64,000 bases of DNA, from positions 124,001 through 188,000 of the forward strand of contig OZ025849.1 in assembly GCA_964019425.1 (NCBI GenBank), read 5' to 3'. The notes under the pieces were generated by a model. The model was not told where the DNA came from. It ran no database searches and worked only from the letters and a program-made list of their open reading frames with translations. Source of the DNA: Flectonema sp. DT1601. Its lineage: Eukaryota; Euglenozoa; Diplonemea; Diplonemida; Diplonemidae. Of the stretch, positions 1 through 9,903 are shown piece by piece. Both the position numbers and the translations under genes were made by a program. Numbering within the stretch: position 1 is the stretch's first letter; the number at the start of each line of letters is the position of its first letter.

Positions 1-150
1 TTTTTTTTTTTTTTTTTTTAAATTAATAATCACATTTTGTTCAAAAATATTTCATATTAGAGTAAAAGAAAAAGAAAAAAAGAAATAAGAGAAAAAAAAA
101 AAAAAAAACCATTGCTGGCCCCCTCACCACTCATAGAGGATGAGGAGGCC
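1..150 (-). mobile_element. 3' end (poly-A and 3' UTR) of LINE copy 1
   Basis: Read on the minus strand this stretch ends in a run of A. It nearly matches 25478-25628, the 3' end of LINE copy 2. The match stops at GAGGCC, where an inverted LD+HS block begins; the LINE sequence resumes at 1356 with AGGCGTC. Copy 2 is continuous across this point, so this is an interrupted LINE tail. The window edge may cut the poly-A run. Confidence 0.7.
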
Positions 151-910
151 GATTACTTTCTATTTTCCGTCCTGGTCAAGACGCTAAACTGATTGTTTTT
201 TCTTTAAAATAATTAAAAGGATTTAAAAAAAAAAAAAAAAAGAATAAACAATGTTATCATTGTTTTTTTTCTATCGATCGACTATGTCGATTAATTTCTA
301 TTTTCCGTCCTGGTCAAGACGCTAAACTGATTGTTTTTTCTTTAAAATAATTAAAAGGATTTAAAAAAAAAAAAAATAAAGAATAAACAATGTTATCATT
401 GTTTTTTTTTCTATCGACTATGTCGATCACTTTCTATTTTCCGTCCTGGTCAAGACGCTAAACTGATTGTTTTTTTTTTTCAAAATTAATAAAAAAAAGA
501 ATAAAAAAAATAAAAAAAAAGGAATAAACAATGTTATCATTGTTTTTTTTTTTATCGATCGACTATGTCGATTAATTTCTATTTTCCGTCCTGGTCAAGA
601 CGCTAAACTGATTGTTTTTTCTTTAAAATAATTAAAAGGATTTAAAAAAAAAAAAAAAAAAGAATAAACAATGTTATCATTGTTTTTTTTCTATCGATCG
701 ACTATGTCGATTAATTTCCATTTTCCGTCCTGGTCAAGACGCTAAACTGATTGTTTTTTCTTTAAAATAATTAAAAGGATTTAAAAAAAAAAAAAATAAA
801 GAATAAACAATGTTATCATTGTTTTTTTTTCTATCGATCGACTATGTCGATTAATTTCTATTTTCCGTCCTGATCGAGACGCTAAACTGATTGTTTCCTT
901 TTTTTAAATA
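151..910 (-). repeat. Hairpin satellite (HS) array, inverted orientation
   Basis: About six units carry the HS signature on the minus strand: AACAATGATAACATTGTT (7-bp stem, ATAA loop) and ATCGACATAGTCGATCGAT (6-bp stem, ATA loop), separated by A/T runs and a CAGTTTA/GTCTTGACCAGGAC box. All other HS arrays in the window run the other way. The array is cut at GTAATC, where it meets the LINE 3' UTR. Confidence 0.9.
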
Positions 911-958
<48 letters not shown>

Positions 959-1355
959 ATTTCCCTGCTATCCTCATATCCCCACAATAATATTATACCT
1001 TTTCATTTTCTCTTTCCTTTTCTGGTCTTTTTTTTTTTTTTTCTTTTTTTTCCTTTTTCATACAACGTTTTTTATTTATATTTTTTTTTTATTTTTTATT
1101 TTTTCATGTTTGATTATTTCCTCTTCATTTTTTTTTTTTCTTTTCTTTCTTTTTTTTTTTTTTTTCTCTGCCTCTCTCTTAATTCTGTTCGTTTCTTTGA
1201 AACGAAAATTCATTTGAATATTATTCCTTGGTCAGCAACCATCATTGTCGCCCTTTGGGCCTGTTAAAAAAAAAAAAAAAAAAAGAAAGTTTACATCGGG
1301 AATAGGGCAGGAGCCAAATGCTCCCAGTCCGTTACTTCCCACTTTATCGAAATTC
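911..1355 (-). repeat. LD leader repeat, inverted copy
   Basis: This is the reverse complement of the leader that precedes other HS arrays. It includes the boundary segment (GAGATGCTC then poly-T), the hairpin TCGTTTCAAAGAAACGA and the outer edge GAATTTCGATAAAG. The outer edge abuts LINE 3' UTR sequence at 1356. LD and HS together look like one block of about 1.2 kb placed inside the LINE 3' UTR; AGTA present in LINE copy 2 at the join is absent here. Confidence 0.85.
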
Positions 1356-1612
1356 AGGCGTCACTCAAATCTATGCCAAGCCTTGGGAACTTGGATTGGG
1401 GTTTAGACCATTTACAATTAACAGTTGACAATTAATCTGATTAACGTTATGATCTAACGGACATAAACATATCGACAAAATAATACAAATAAATAAATAC
1501 TAATAGAAACTAGAACTTAGCAATCGTCATCTAAAAAGATTCTTCTGCGATCATGAAAGTTCGTTGAGGTTGGAGTTCGCTTTTTTTTTTTTTTTTGATA
1601 AGCGCTCAAACC
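1356..1612 (-). pseudogene. Duplicated 3' end of the LINE coiled-coil frame plus UTR
   Basis: This segment repeats the following 1613-1790 stretch: the UTR with its TTAACAATTAA runs, then the final codons of the coiled-coil frame ending in RRRIFLDDDC and stop. Only the last two dozen or so codons are present before a T run breaks the match, so it is a partial tandem duplication. The residues just upstream (TPTSTNFHDRRR) differ from the neighbouring full copy (TPPSTNPHDRRR). Confidence 0.7.
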
Positions 1613-1712
1613 AATTACAATTAACAATTAATCTGATTGACGTTATGATCGTACAGACATAAACATATCGACAAAATAATACAAATAATTTAATACTAAT
1701 AGAAACTAGAAC

Positions 1713-3250
1713 TTAGCAATCGTCATCTAAAAAGATTCTTCTGCGATCATGAGGATTCGTTGAGGGTGGAGTTCGCTTTTTTTGTGATAGGCGCTCCCTC
1801 GGACGCTTTGGGGTCTCATTTTCTTCTTGCGCTTCCTTTTCGGGTGGGTTAAAACCATTTGCCCATGTTTGTAACTGAAATTTGAGAGCTCTGTTTTGGT
1901 CTTTTGCCAAATAGAGTTGCTCAGAGAGCTCACTGGCCATCTCCATCAACAACATGGAATGATCCAGTTGTTCTTTATGGATAGTCTTCTGTTGATAGCT
2001 CAACTCGGAGCATCGACGTTGCTCTTCCACTAGTTTTTCCGAGAGCAGCGCCACTTTCTCATTGGTCTGGAGAGAGTCACTTACCGCTTGACAGTAGTTG
2101 TCCAGTAAATCGAGTCTACCTTCGGACCATTGCCTCGCAATAGGTGAATCTTCCGTCGATGAGGTCGCCGCACTGTCTTTTTCTTGTTCCGTTTGAGCAG
2201 AAGACGATACCAGTAGTCTACTTCGAGATAGTTCAGAAGGGAACGTGATCAATGGAGAATGAGGTTTAAAAAAAAAGGAAAGACGGAGTTTGGGAGTCCA
2301 GGAGTAATAGGTTGTTGCGATGAGAGGGAGTCGATAATTCTTTACCGTGGACGTTGATTCGAATAAAAAGGGGGGTGTTGGGGAAAATTGTTGGGAAAAA
2401 TGGGACAGTTGAGGGCCAGCACGCAATGTTGCGACCTCTTGTTGAGACAAATAGAGTTGAATTTTTGTTCCAGTTTCATCCCTACACTTAGATTCTAATT
2501 CATTGTTTAATAGAATGAACCTTTGTTGTAAGTTGAAATAAAACATTTCAGCGTGGTCCGCTCTATGTGATTGTCGCGCCAGCTCGCTCGTCCTTTTTTC
2601 CTCCAGAGAGTTAGTTCTTTGAACTAATGAGAGAAGAGAACTTTTCACTAAATCACATTCAGCGATCAGGTGTTGATTCTCTTTTTCCAATAGTTCACGT
2701 TTTTTCTGTTCCGTTTCTACGTTAAAGACAGATGGGGGTGCGGATAGATTTAAAGGGAGTGGGCTGTGAGATACACTCTCGGCGGCCCGTTGTTTGGATG
2801 CTTTGTTCTCAATAGACAATCCATTCAGTAGCTGCTTGTCATTCTCGAGGGAGGCTGACATCGCATTAAAGTAAAATAAAAATAGAACATAAAACATTCG
2901 TTCTTTCATTTGTTCTAGTTCGTTTTCTAAAATCTGGCATTTCAAGGAAAGTTTCAGCCTTAATCTTCCTTCTTTTTTATTGTACAAGGGGGTTTGGGAA
3001 CCCATGTCAGATTGACTTCTTATCACTATAGCGAAATCAGCAGGAAGTGTTTGCGATCCCGTTGACATGAGTTCAGGTGGGGAATTCTGGAGAGAGATGG
3101 AAGAAATAGAAGAGAATGACAAGGAGAGTCCAGTGAGCTCATCCTCATCTAACAAAAAAGAAGGGGCCGGGGAGGAAGAAGAACCATTGGCAATGAGTAG
3201 AATAGAAAGAGCCGATGCGTAACAAGTTTGCCAGATAAAACCCCATGGTG
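1713..3250 (-). CDS. Coiled-coil cassette of LINE copy 1 (variant A)
   Basis: An open frame of about 512 codons is set off from the RLE part by a Rep1519 fragment. The first ~130 residues (from FIWQTCYASALS) nearly match variant B in LINE copy 2 and contain Ser-rich tracts and a short hydrophobic patch (YVLFLFYFNAM). Residues ~130-500 are Leu/Glu/Lys/Arg-rich with heptad spacing, consistent with coiled coil, and differ strongly from variant B. The tail is basic (SQKKRTPPS) and ends RRRIFLDDDC. No catalytic motif is visible. The ATG lies in joined flanking sequence (MTPWG), so the natural start is not preserved. Function unknown; by analogy with LINE coiled coils, oligomerisation or RNA binding is possible. 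An unrelated host gene carried by the LINE is the alternative. Confidence 0.6.
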
Positions 3251-4224
3251 TCATAGGCTGGGCTGCAGTTTAGATGTCTTAGGTGTTAATAAGGGGTTCC
3301 TCTTAGCATTTTTCTTTGTTCCCACCTTATGATTTTCTTGAAGAAAAAAAATAGAAGTCATAATGGTGCTTCCCTCTGGAAGGGTTGTAAGCCATGGTGT
3401 CCAACTAAATTAAAGGACAAGTCTGGGATAATCCCTGCCAGAGGGGCGAGTATTCTACCATGGTTGAAATACTCTGGCAACTGATCTTCAATTTTATGTT
3501 GTTTGTTAGCTGCTGGTGTATCTTGATCATGTGTTGATACTTGCATTTTCTTATTTGTAATCTTCTATTACAATTCTCTTTCTGTTCTGGTCTGTTACTT
3601 TCATTTGTCTTGTTTAACTTCAGTTATATCCATTTTACTTTTTATTGTTTCCCATCTACTTTTTATTTTCTATTAGTTCTGGTCAGAAACTCCTGGGCAG
3701 CAAGAAGGAAAGCAGTTTAGTACTTCTGGGTGTTTGGCATCACCCCCCATAGTGAGCAAGTACAACAGGTAGCATTGGTAGTCTGCTGATCCTGAGTGAT
3801 CCCAGCTACAGTTTTGTTTTTCTTTCTTTTTTTTAGAAGAAGATCAGGACATCCAAGCACTGCTGGATAGTTGCTGAATGCAGGGCCTGCCTGTGGCATT
3901 ATAATAACAGGCTAAGTCATTTGTAGTTCATAGTTTACCTTTGATTTTATAACTTCACATAGGTACTATGAACGATGAGAGATCCAGTGGGATCACTCAG
4001 GGTCTAGTAGAGACCACCAATGTTGTGCGTTGATAGGCAAGGTGACCAACCTTGACATTCTTTCTTTTCTCTCCTGTTGTGACAAACACAAAATACACAC
4101 ACAGCTTACAGTGTGTTCTTTGTGTATGTTTTCTTCAGGTGTGAGTAGTTTTTTTGTTCTTGCTCTTCAGGGAGGGCCTTAGCCAAAAGCTAACAGTCCA
4201 AATCTCACCTGGTAAACTCAACTC
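3251..4224 (-). repeat. Rep1519 fragment inserted at the RLE/coiled-coil junction of LINE copy 1
   Basis: The sequence matches part of the 1519-bp repeat seen whole at 12803-14322, from CATAGGCTGGGCTG to the CTCACCTGG end, and lacks the CTAAGTG hairpin segment. In LINE copies 2 and 3 the flanking LINE sequence is contiguous (GATAAAACATTTCTCAAG); here the repeat sits exactly between GATAAAAC and TTTCTCAAG. Short frames inside it, such as MQVSTHDQDTPAANKQ, recur in other copies and are not convincing genes. Confidence 0.85.
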
Positions 4225-4430
4225 TTTCTCAAGCCACGATCTTTCAATGGTGAGCTTTTCGATCGTTTTCAGTTTTGTTACTTTGTGGATTTTGACTTCT
4301 TCCACAGGGAAGATTTCTTTACCATCTTTTATAAAACTTGCGGTGGCAGGTTCTTCTTTAATGCTGCGCATTAGTGGTCTTGAATGCCACGTGGGGAGGT
4401 TCCTCGTCTGGAACAGAACATATGAGCACT

Positions 4431-4636
4431 AGAATTCATTCAGGTAATTTTCCACCAAGCTTAGCACCGGAAAGAAATAATCAAAGGAATCAGACAGAAA
4501 AGTGTATGATTCCGAAGTTGGAAAAATGAACAAAACAACAGACATTTTTTATATATTCTTTAGCCTTATATTTTTTCAAAAAGAAATTCTTTATACAGCT
4601 CGATCACTTCCTTCTCTCACACTCACGTTTTCGAAG
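4431..4636 (+). repeat. Split direct repeat A1 of the YR element
   Basis: 206 bp starting AGAATTCATTCAGG and ending TTTTCGAAG, matched by A2 at 6166-6371 with about one difference. It directly follows ACT of the LINE target. Confidence 0.85.
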
Positions 4637-4649
4637 ACACGCAGAAGAA

Positions 4650-6053
4650 TTGGTAAACTGTGGGATTGCGGTACCTGTTAGCACGGCCCCTTTGTCTGAG
4701 AACATACCTTTTACAGTGTATGAGGAGAGGGAGACTGGGAACAGGCAACGCTTCATTTTATGGACGCGAGAAGCAAATGAAAACCTGACAGATTTTGGAT
4801 ATGAGCCGAATGTCCCACTAAAACATATCTCATACTACTTGGATGCAGTTCGTTCTGAGGTGGCTTCATGCAGGGATTTCAAGACTGGTTTCTTTCAGAT
4901 CCAAATACCAGAACAGTCACAGAAGTTCTTTACATTTTTCGATTCATCTGGAAGGACTTTTGCTTTGACACGATTGCCAATGGGACATGTTTGTGCACCG
5001 GAAATCATGAACACCATTGCAGCAGTTGTGGCCGGTGATCCAATGTTTGTGAGGGAGGAGTTTGCTGAGAAACATGTTGGTATTCATTGGTGGATTGACA
5101 ACATAAGGTTGTTTGGTAAGAAGGAAGATGTAGAGGCGGCGACAAGAAGAATGGATGGATTTGCTAAGGAAGCGAGAGTAACATGGAAGCCCAGTGACAC
5201 AGTGAACTTGTCGCAGGATTATGAATTTCTGGGTGTTTCGTTCTCTCACTGTGATAAGGTCGTTTCTTTAGGTTCTAAGATTAAGAGGAAGATTTCAACG
5301 TGTGTTCTATCAGGTTTGAGTGCATCACAGCTTGAATCGCTGGGGGGCCGCCTTCTACATGCGAGTGCCATCGTGGGGGTCTCACCTGGAAAGTATTGGT
5401 TTGCCCTGAAGTACATGCGCAGGATCACAAACCGCCTGAACTACGGCTCTATACAGGTGCAGGATCATGTTACTATTCCCTTGTCGGTTAAGAAGGAACT
5501 TTCAAGTTGGATTCAGGCGGTTCAGCGCACTAGGAAGATTCTTCCTGAAAGAAAAAGTGGTAGGACTGCGGAGGTGTTTGTTGATGCCTCCCTCAAAGGG
5601 TGGGGAGGTGTTATTGTTTGGAATAGCGGTGAATTGGATATTGTGGGATCTTCATGGCCTCAAGGTGAAGATCGTCATATCAATGTGCTTGAGGCAGATG
5701 CCTTAGGGCAGACATTAAAAGCCATCAAAGCTGCAGACCACCTTACTATATGGGTGGACAATACCACGGTATGCGGAGTTTTTAGGAAAAAGATGTCTGT
5801 TAAGTCATTCATTTTGAACAAGTGTTTGGTCAAGGCCATTGATTTTCTTTTTCTTTTGAAATGTTCCTACACCCTTGGATGGGTTAGTACGAAGTACAAT
5901 CCTGCTGACATTCCTTCAAGGGAGACTGTTTCTCATTCGACCAAGGGGAAGGTTAAACAAGCGTTGGGGGACTTTTTCAACATGCGCAGGGGTGGTGGAG
6001 CTGAGTCTAACGAAAACGGACTTCAGTTACCCCGCCGCAGCGAGCCACCTTGA
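4650..6053 (+). pseudogene. RT-RNase H region of the DIRS-order element
   Basis: One open frame holds an RT core (RDFKTGFFQIQIP, then LPMGHVCAPEIMN) followed by an RNase H of DIRS type (FVDASLKGWGGVIV, then RHINVLEADALGQ, then IWVDNTTVCG and NPADIPSRE). This RNase H arrangement resembles DIRS/Ngaro/VIPER relatives more than Ty3 or Ty1 elements. The last ~20 codons lie in B1. Family placement rests on my reading of motifs and on the split direct repeats; a phylogeny could move it within the order. Confidence 0.75.
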
Positions 6054-6165
6054 ACCAGGGTGTTCTTGCAATCGCGCGTTCTAGTGTAATCGCTTGTTAT
6101 TGGTGCGTGTGTAGTTTTTAAGTTTTATTATTTCGACAGGTGCAAAGCATGGAAGGACAATTACT
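5992..6165 (+). repeat. Split direct repeat B1 of the YR element
   Basis: 174 bp from GTGGTGGAGCTGAG to GGACAATTACT, apparently identical to B2. It joins A2 directly at ACT, giving the B-A junction typical of these elements. Confidence 0.85.
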
Positions 6166-6371
6166 AGAATTCATTCAGGTAATTTTCCACCAAGCTTAGC
6201 ACCGGAAAGAAATAATCAAAGGAATCAGACAGAAAAGTGTATGATTCCGAAGTTGGAAAAATGAACAAAACAACAGACATTTTTTATATATTCTTTAGCC
6301 TTATATTTTTTCAAAAAGAAATTCTTTATACAGCTCGATCACTTCTTTCTCTCACACTCACGTTTTCGAAG
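6166..6371 (+). repeat. Split direct repeat A2 of the YR element
   Basis: Second copy of A1, followed by a 25-bp C-rich spacer before B2. Confidence 0.85.
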
Positions 6372-6396
6372 CCCACCCTCCTCACCCCTCCACCCC

Positions 6397-6570
6397 GTGG
6401 TGGAGCTGAGTCTAACGAAAACGGACTTCAGTTACCCCGCCGCAGCGAGCCACCTTGAACCAGGGTGTTCTTGCAATCGCGCGTTCTAGTGTAATCGCTT
6501 GTTATTGGTGCGTGTGTAGTTTTTAAGTTTTATTATTTCGACAGGTGCAAAGCATGGAAGGACAATTACT
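6397..6570 (+). repeat. Split direct repeat B2 of the YR element
   Basis: Second copy of B1. Its terminal ACT runs into the LINE sequence GTCTGGCG, closing the insertion. Confidence 0.85.
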
Positions 6571-6850
6571 GTCTGGCGATTCTGGTGCATTCACAAAATA
6601 AAGCTTTTGTTGGTGCTAAAGGTGAACCGATGTGACGTGTCCAGATGTTCAGCTGGTCCATGCAGATGTTTCCTCGTACGCCAACTTCAATAGTAAATAT
6701 GTTACAGTCGAAGCCATTAGCGATGATCGAGTCTCTTAGCTTTAGGTATTTTTTTTCCTTTAAGACATGAGAGGTTTCGAAACGATCTTCATTTGGACAC
6801 GTCAGCTCCAGAATCAGTGCTCTTTTCGCAAAAAAAGAATAAATAAAAAT

Positions 6851-6885
6851 GCTCCCAGTCCGTTACTTCCCACTTTATCGAAATT
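6851..6885 (-). repeat. Solo 35-bp outer end of LD inside LINE copy 1
   Basis: The reverse complement starts GAATTTCGATAAAG and ends ACTGGGAG, the exact outer end of LD. LINE copies 2 and 3 read AAATGTCTGGTC here; copy 1 has the 35-bp tag in place of TC. It lies in the endonuclease motif and helps break the frame. Confidence 0.85.
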
Positions 6886-8698
6886 CTGGTCTTAGAGAGG
6901 ACGAGACATGGCACACTTCAAGAACAATTAGGCGGTTATCACCGACATCGTCGAGGATGACCCAATCATTCGCTAGTGAAAGTTCGCCTGTCTCTTTAGA
7001 AATTCTTTCTAGGGGTTTATTTTCCCCTGTTTTTAAAAAAGTTTGAGAGGGAGGCGGGAGGTTTTCTTTTCTTTTGTTGGCTTTTATTATCAACTCTTCC
7101 AAGAAGATAACAATGCGTTTTAGAACGCTGTCGTGACGCCACGTGAACCTCCCTTGTGTTAAAGAGACAGGACAGCCTGTTAAGACATGCCTGAGGGTAG
7201 GATTCACTTTGCCACACAAAACACAATTTTGGTCCACATTGGTGATGTTCCACCTCTTTAAATTATCTTGTGAGGGGAGGGTGTTTGTAACCGCTTTCAG
7301 TTGAAATGAGATATAGGCAGGATTTCCCTCCCTAAGTACCTTATTCCAGGTGAAGTCGTTTATCATACATTTAGACCACTCCTTCCACTGACCTTGGACT
7401 TGTAATTTATTCAAAGAGTTCAGTAGTTCATCTGTGGCTTCCACTTCAAAACGCTTAAGGAGATCGGGGCGAGTAGTACGTAGATCGCGCAATCGGTGAC
7501 CAAGACCAGCTGATTGCTTCGCAAGAGAACGGTAAGAAAAAAACTTAATAAGGCGCTCCCACTCAGCAGAAGCTGAAAACTTTTTCGACCAATTGGACGA
7601 TTTCTCCATAATAACATTGTAGACACCGTGCATGTCAGAGTCCTGTGAGGATCTGAGGATGTCTAGTTTAATTGATTGCGCTTGTTTATATAGCGTCTCA
7701 ACTCTTTTGTGTCTGAGACCAACAGTGTTCTTTGAACCGGTAAAAAGGATGACTGTGTTCGCAGAGCGGACAAATCCCCACCATTTCTTCAAAAAAGGTT
7801 TAATAATTTTGTCCATTTTTTTGGCAAAAGGGAGAGATAAGTCATGGATCATTAAACTCCATGTTAACCTTGACAATAACAAGTGTTGGACAGACCAAGC
7901 CTTCTGAGACCCATACAGTGGCATGGCGTCGACTTTTTTTAAAAAATTCCTGGTAAAAGTGGTCAGGCGCTCTCGCAATTTCTGTTCTTTGGCGTTCGGC
8001 TCAAACCAACGCCCGAGGTATTTGAACTCTCCAGCTTCCTGGAGATTCGTAATCGGAACATTGTTAATCTTCAGGTCCGGGTTAGCTGGTTTCCCTTGTA
8101 CAAAGCTGTGGGCAATGCATTTCTGGGGTTTCGCTTTCATACCTCGAGACCAGGAAAGAAACTGTTCGAGCGACTTGATTAGCAATTTTGCCCCCGCCTT
8201 TGATGACGTGGTAAGTTGTAAATCATCAGCAAAAGCTGCAACTAATAGTTGAGGGATTTATTGTTAAACTCGCAGGCTTCCTGTTGATGAACTGCTAAGG
8301 AAAAGAGCAGTAGTTGGAATACCAAATTAAAAAGGGTTGGGGAGGAAACGCAGCCTTGAAAGACACCAACTTCAAAAGGGATAGTGGGCGTCAGGCCTTC
8401 TCCAACTCTGATTTGGACGCGCATGGAGGAATAATACCTTTTATAGAAACCGATTATTCTTTCGTGAGTTCCGAAATATTTTAAAGCAAAGAAAATTAAT
8501 TGATGTTTGACTGAGCCGAAAGCATCTGCCAAATCCACCCAGACAATTGTTAGGTTTTTCCGGAGAGCTTTCACTTCTTTAAAAATCTCTGAGGTGATCG
8601 TGGCATGTTCGATACACCCAGAGACACCTTTCCTAAAGCCTTTTTGAAAATTAAATTTAGAAAGAGTGTGGTTTGCGACGGCTTCCTGAATAACCGTA

Positions 8699-8719
8699 AC
8701 AGGGTACTATGAACGATGA
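8699..8719 (-). repeat. 21-bp Rep1519 scrap at the LINE/LD join
   Basis: ACAGGGTACTATGAACGATG matches the internal part of Rep1519 seen at 39698-39715 and lies between the truncated LINE and the LD edge. It looks like filler DNA captured at a break join. Confidence 0.7.
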
Positions 8720-8911
8720 GAATTTCGATAAAGTGGGAAGTAACGGACTGGGAGCTTTTGGCTCCTGCCCTATTCCCGATGTAAACTTTCTTTTTATTTT
8801 TATTTTTTTTTAACAGGCCCAAAGGGCGACAATGATGGTTGCTGACCAAGGAATAATATTCAAATGAATTTTCGTTTCAAAGAAACGAACAGAATTAAGA
8901 GAGAGGCAGAG

Positions 8912-8943
<32 letters not shown>

Positions 8944-9903
8944 GAAAAAAAAAAATGAAGAGGAAATAATCAAACATGAAAAAAAAAAAAAAAAAAAATA
9001 TATATCAGTCATTCCTTTTTTTTGCGAACAAATTCTGGACAATGAAAATTTTTTTCAAAAAAAAATGGTAAAAATTTCGATCGAAGCGGCATTTTAATGC
9101 GCTGCATCGTTGGGTTCATTTCTGTCCGAAATCGGGAGGTTGGCATCACATACTTATCACCTGAATCGAGAAAAGAGATTTTGTGGTCTACTAAATCAGC
9201 TCAGCCGTGGACAAGTACCAAAACTAAAAATTAATCGAAGGGTCTAATTTTACACTGCCGGTCCAGCGGGATCCAGAGAAAAAATAATCGAGCAAAAATA
9301 TATTAAAGAGTACTAAGCATGTGCCGGTGAGGCAGATTGTTACTACCTGTCTTTTTGGACCTACTTTGATACTTAATGATCATTATCACCACCACAGATG
9401 CAACATTTTCCCTACATAGGGTTGATTTGTTAGTAAAAAGGTGCATATCTCTTGAGTGCGGGAGAAGGGGGAAAAAATAGTGAAAAAAAAAATTAGGGGT
9501 GTTTTTTACTCAGATTTTCTCGATCTTTCCATTCCAGGTCTGGGATTAATATTTATCATTGAGTAGTACCAAGGAAATTTTGCAAAGAGACGTTTATCTC
9601 TTTTTAGCAGCACTTACCATGTTTAAAAGTATATCCCTATGCCTAATTTTACAGATCGCACCCTCCCCGATTCCAAAAAATAAAAAATCGAGCAAAAGTA
9701 ACATATCGTGTAACCTTGCTCAGGCGGTGAGAAAATGGTGTTTTTTGTTCGCAAAAAAAAGGAATGACTGATATATATATATATAAATAAAAAACGTTGT
9801 ATGAAAAAGGAAAAAAAAGAAAAAAAAAAGACCAGAAAAGGAAAGAGAAAATGAAAAGGTATAATATTATTGTGGGGATATGAGGGATAGCAGGGAGATG
9901 CTC
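8720..9903 (+). repeat. LD leader repeat carrying an M765 insertion
   Basis: LD runs from the GAATTTCGATAAAG edge through GGGAGCTTTTGGCTCC (5-bp stem), the TCGTTTCAAAGAAACGA hairpin and A-rich tracts to GAGATGCTC, where the HS array begins. M765 interrupts it at the TATATA run; copies at 20170 and 41810 are uninterrupted. No convincing frame is present, only Lys-rich A-run translations. Confidence 0.85.
9006..9770 (+). mobile_element. M765: mariner-like MITE, complete copy
   Basis: 765 bp with 27-bp inverted ends starting CAGTCATTCC and continuing through eight T and GCGAACAAA, inserted in a TATATA run (TA duplication probable but unresolvable in the run). TIRs beginning CAGT and a TA target fit Tc1/mariner-type mobilisation. 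No transposase frame is present, so it is non-autonomous. The same position is empty in the LD copies at 20170 and 41810. Confidence 0.8.

Larger units (their letters stand above)
4431..6570 (+). mobile_element. DIRS-order (tyrosine-recombinase type) retroelement fossil inside LINE copy 1
   Basis: The element lies between GAGCACT and GTCTGGCG of the LINE, which are contiguous in copies 2 and 3. Its layout is A1 - RT/RNase H - B1 - A2 - B2, the split direct repeats known from PAT/Ngaro/VIPER-like members of the DIRS order. ACT occurs once in the empty site and at all three joins (4428, 6163, 6568), as expected for recombination of a circular intermediate at a short shared core. Only the RT-RNase H part is recognisable, with no gag-like or recombinase frame, so the copy looks incomplete and non-autonomous. 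B1 and B2 are identical and A1/A2 differ at about one of 206 positions, so insertion was recent. Confidence 0.8.
1..8698 (-). mobile_element. LINE copy 1 (RT / RLE / coiled coil), heavily interrupted
   Basis: The order and orientation match LINE copy 2: poly-A tail, 3' UTR, coiled-coil cassette, endonuclease, zinc knuckle, RT. Four foreign blocks interrupt it: LD+HS (151-1355), a Rep1519 fragment (3251-4224), the YR retroelement (4431-6570) and a 35-bp LD end (6851-6885). Its 5' end stops inside the RT domain at TAACCGTA, followed by a 21-bp Rep1519 scrap and LD. RT-RLE DNA is almost identical to copies 2 and 3, so the LINE is young and the insertions younger. That this is one element rather than neighbours is inferred from colinearity with copy 2. 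Confidence 0.75.
4225..8698 (-). pseudogene. LINE copy 1: reverse transcriptase, zinc knuckle and restriction-like endonuclease (broken)
   Basis: In sense order: RT palm with VDLADAFGSV (motif A), FQGCVSSPTLFN, the FADD region and YLGRWFEP; a CCHC knuckle CVLCGK...H...C; TWRHDSVL; and the start of the RLE domain. These are hallmarks of RLE-type LINEs (R2/NeSL/HERO/CRE group), which nick target DNA with the endonuclease and prime cDNA from the nick. The copy is dead: a one-base loss near 8250 shifts frame between motif A and FADD, a 35-bp insert at 6851-6885 replaces two bases in the RLE motif, three bases are missing just after it, and the YR element splits the C-terminal region. It is 5' truncated at 8698. 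Confidence 0.85.

Noticed and set aside
1-150. Telomere or subtelomere end
   Set aside because: No short telomeric repeat is present; the T run is the LINE poly-A tail on the other strand.
2860-2900. 34-bp GT-AG intron in the coiled-coil frame (minus strand, hydrophobic YVLFLFYFNAM patch)
   Set aside because: Removing 34 bp would shift the frame, and both variants stay open when read through.
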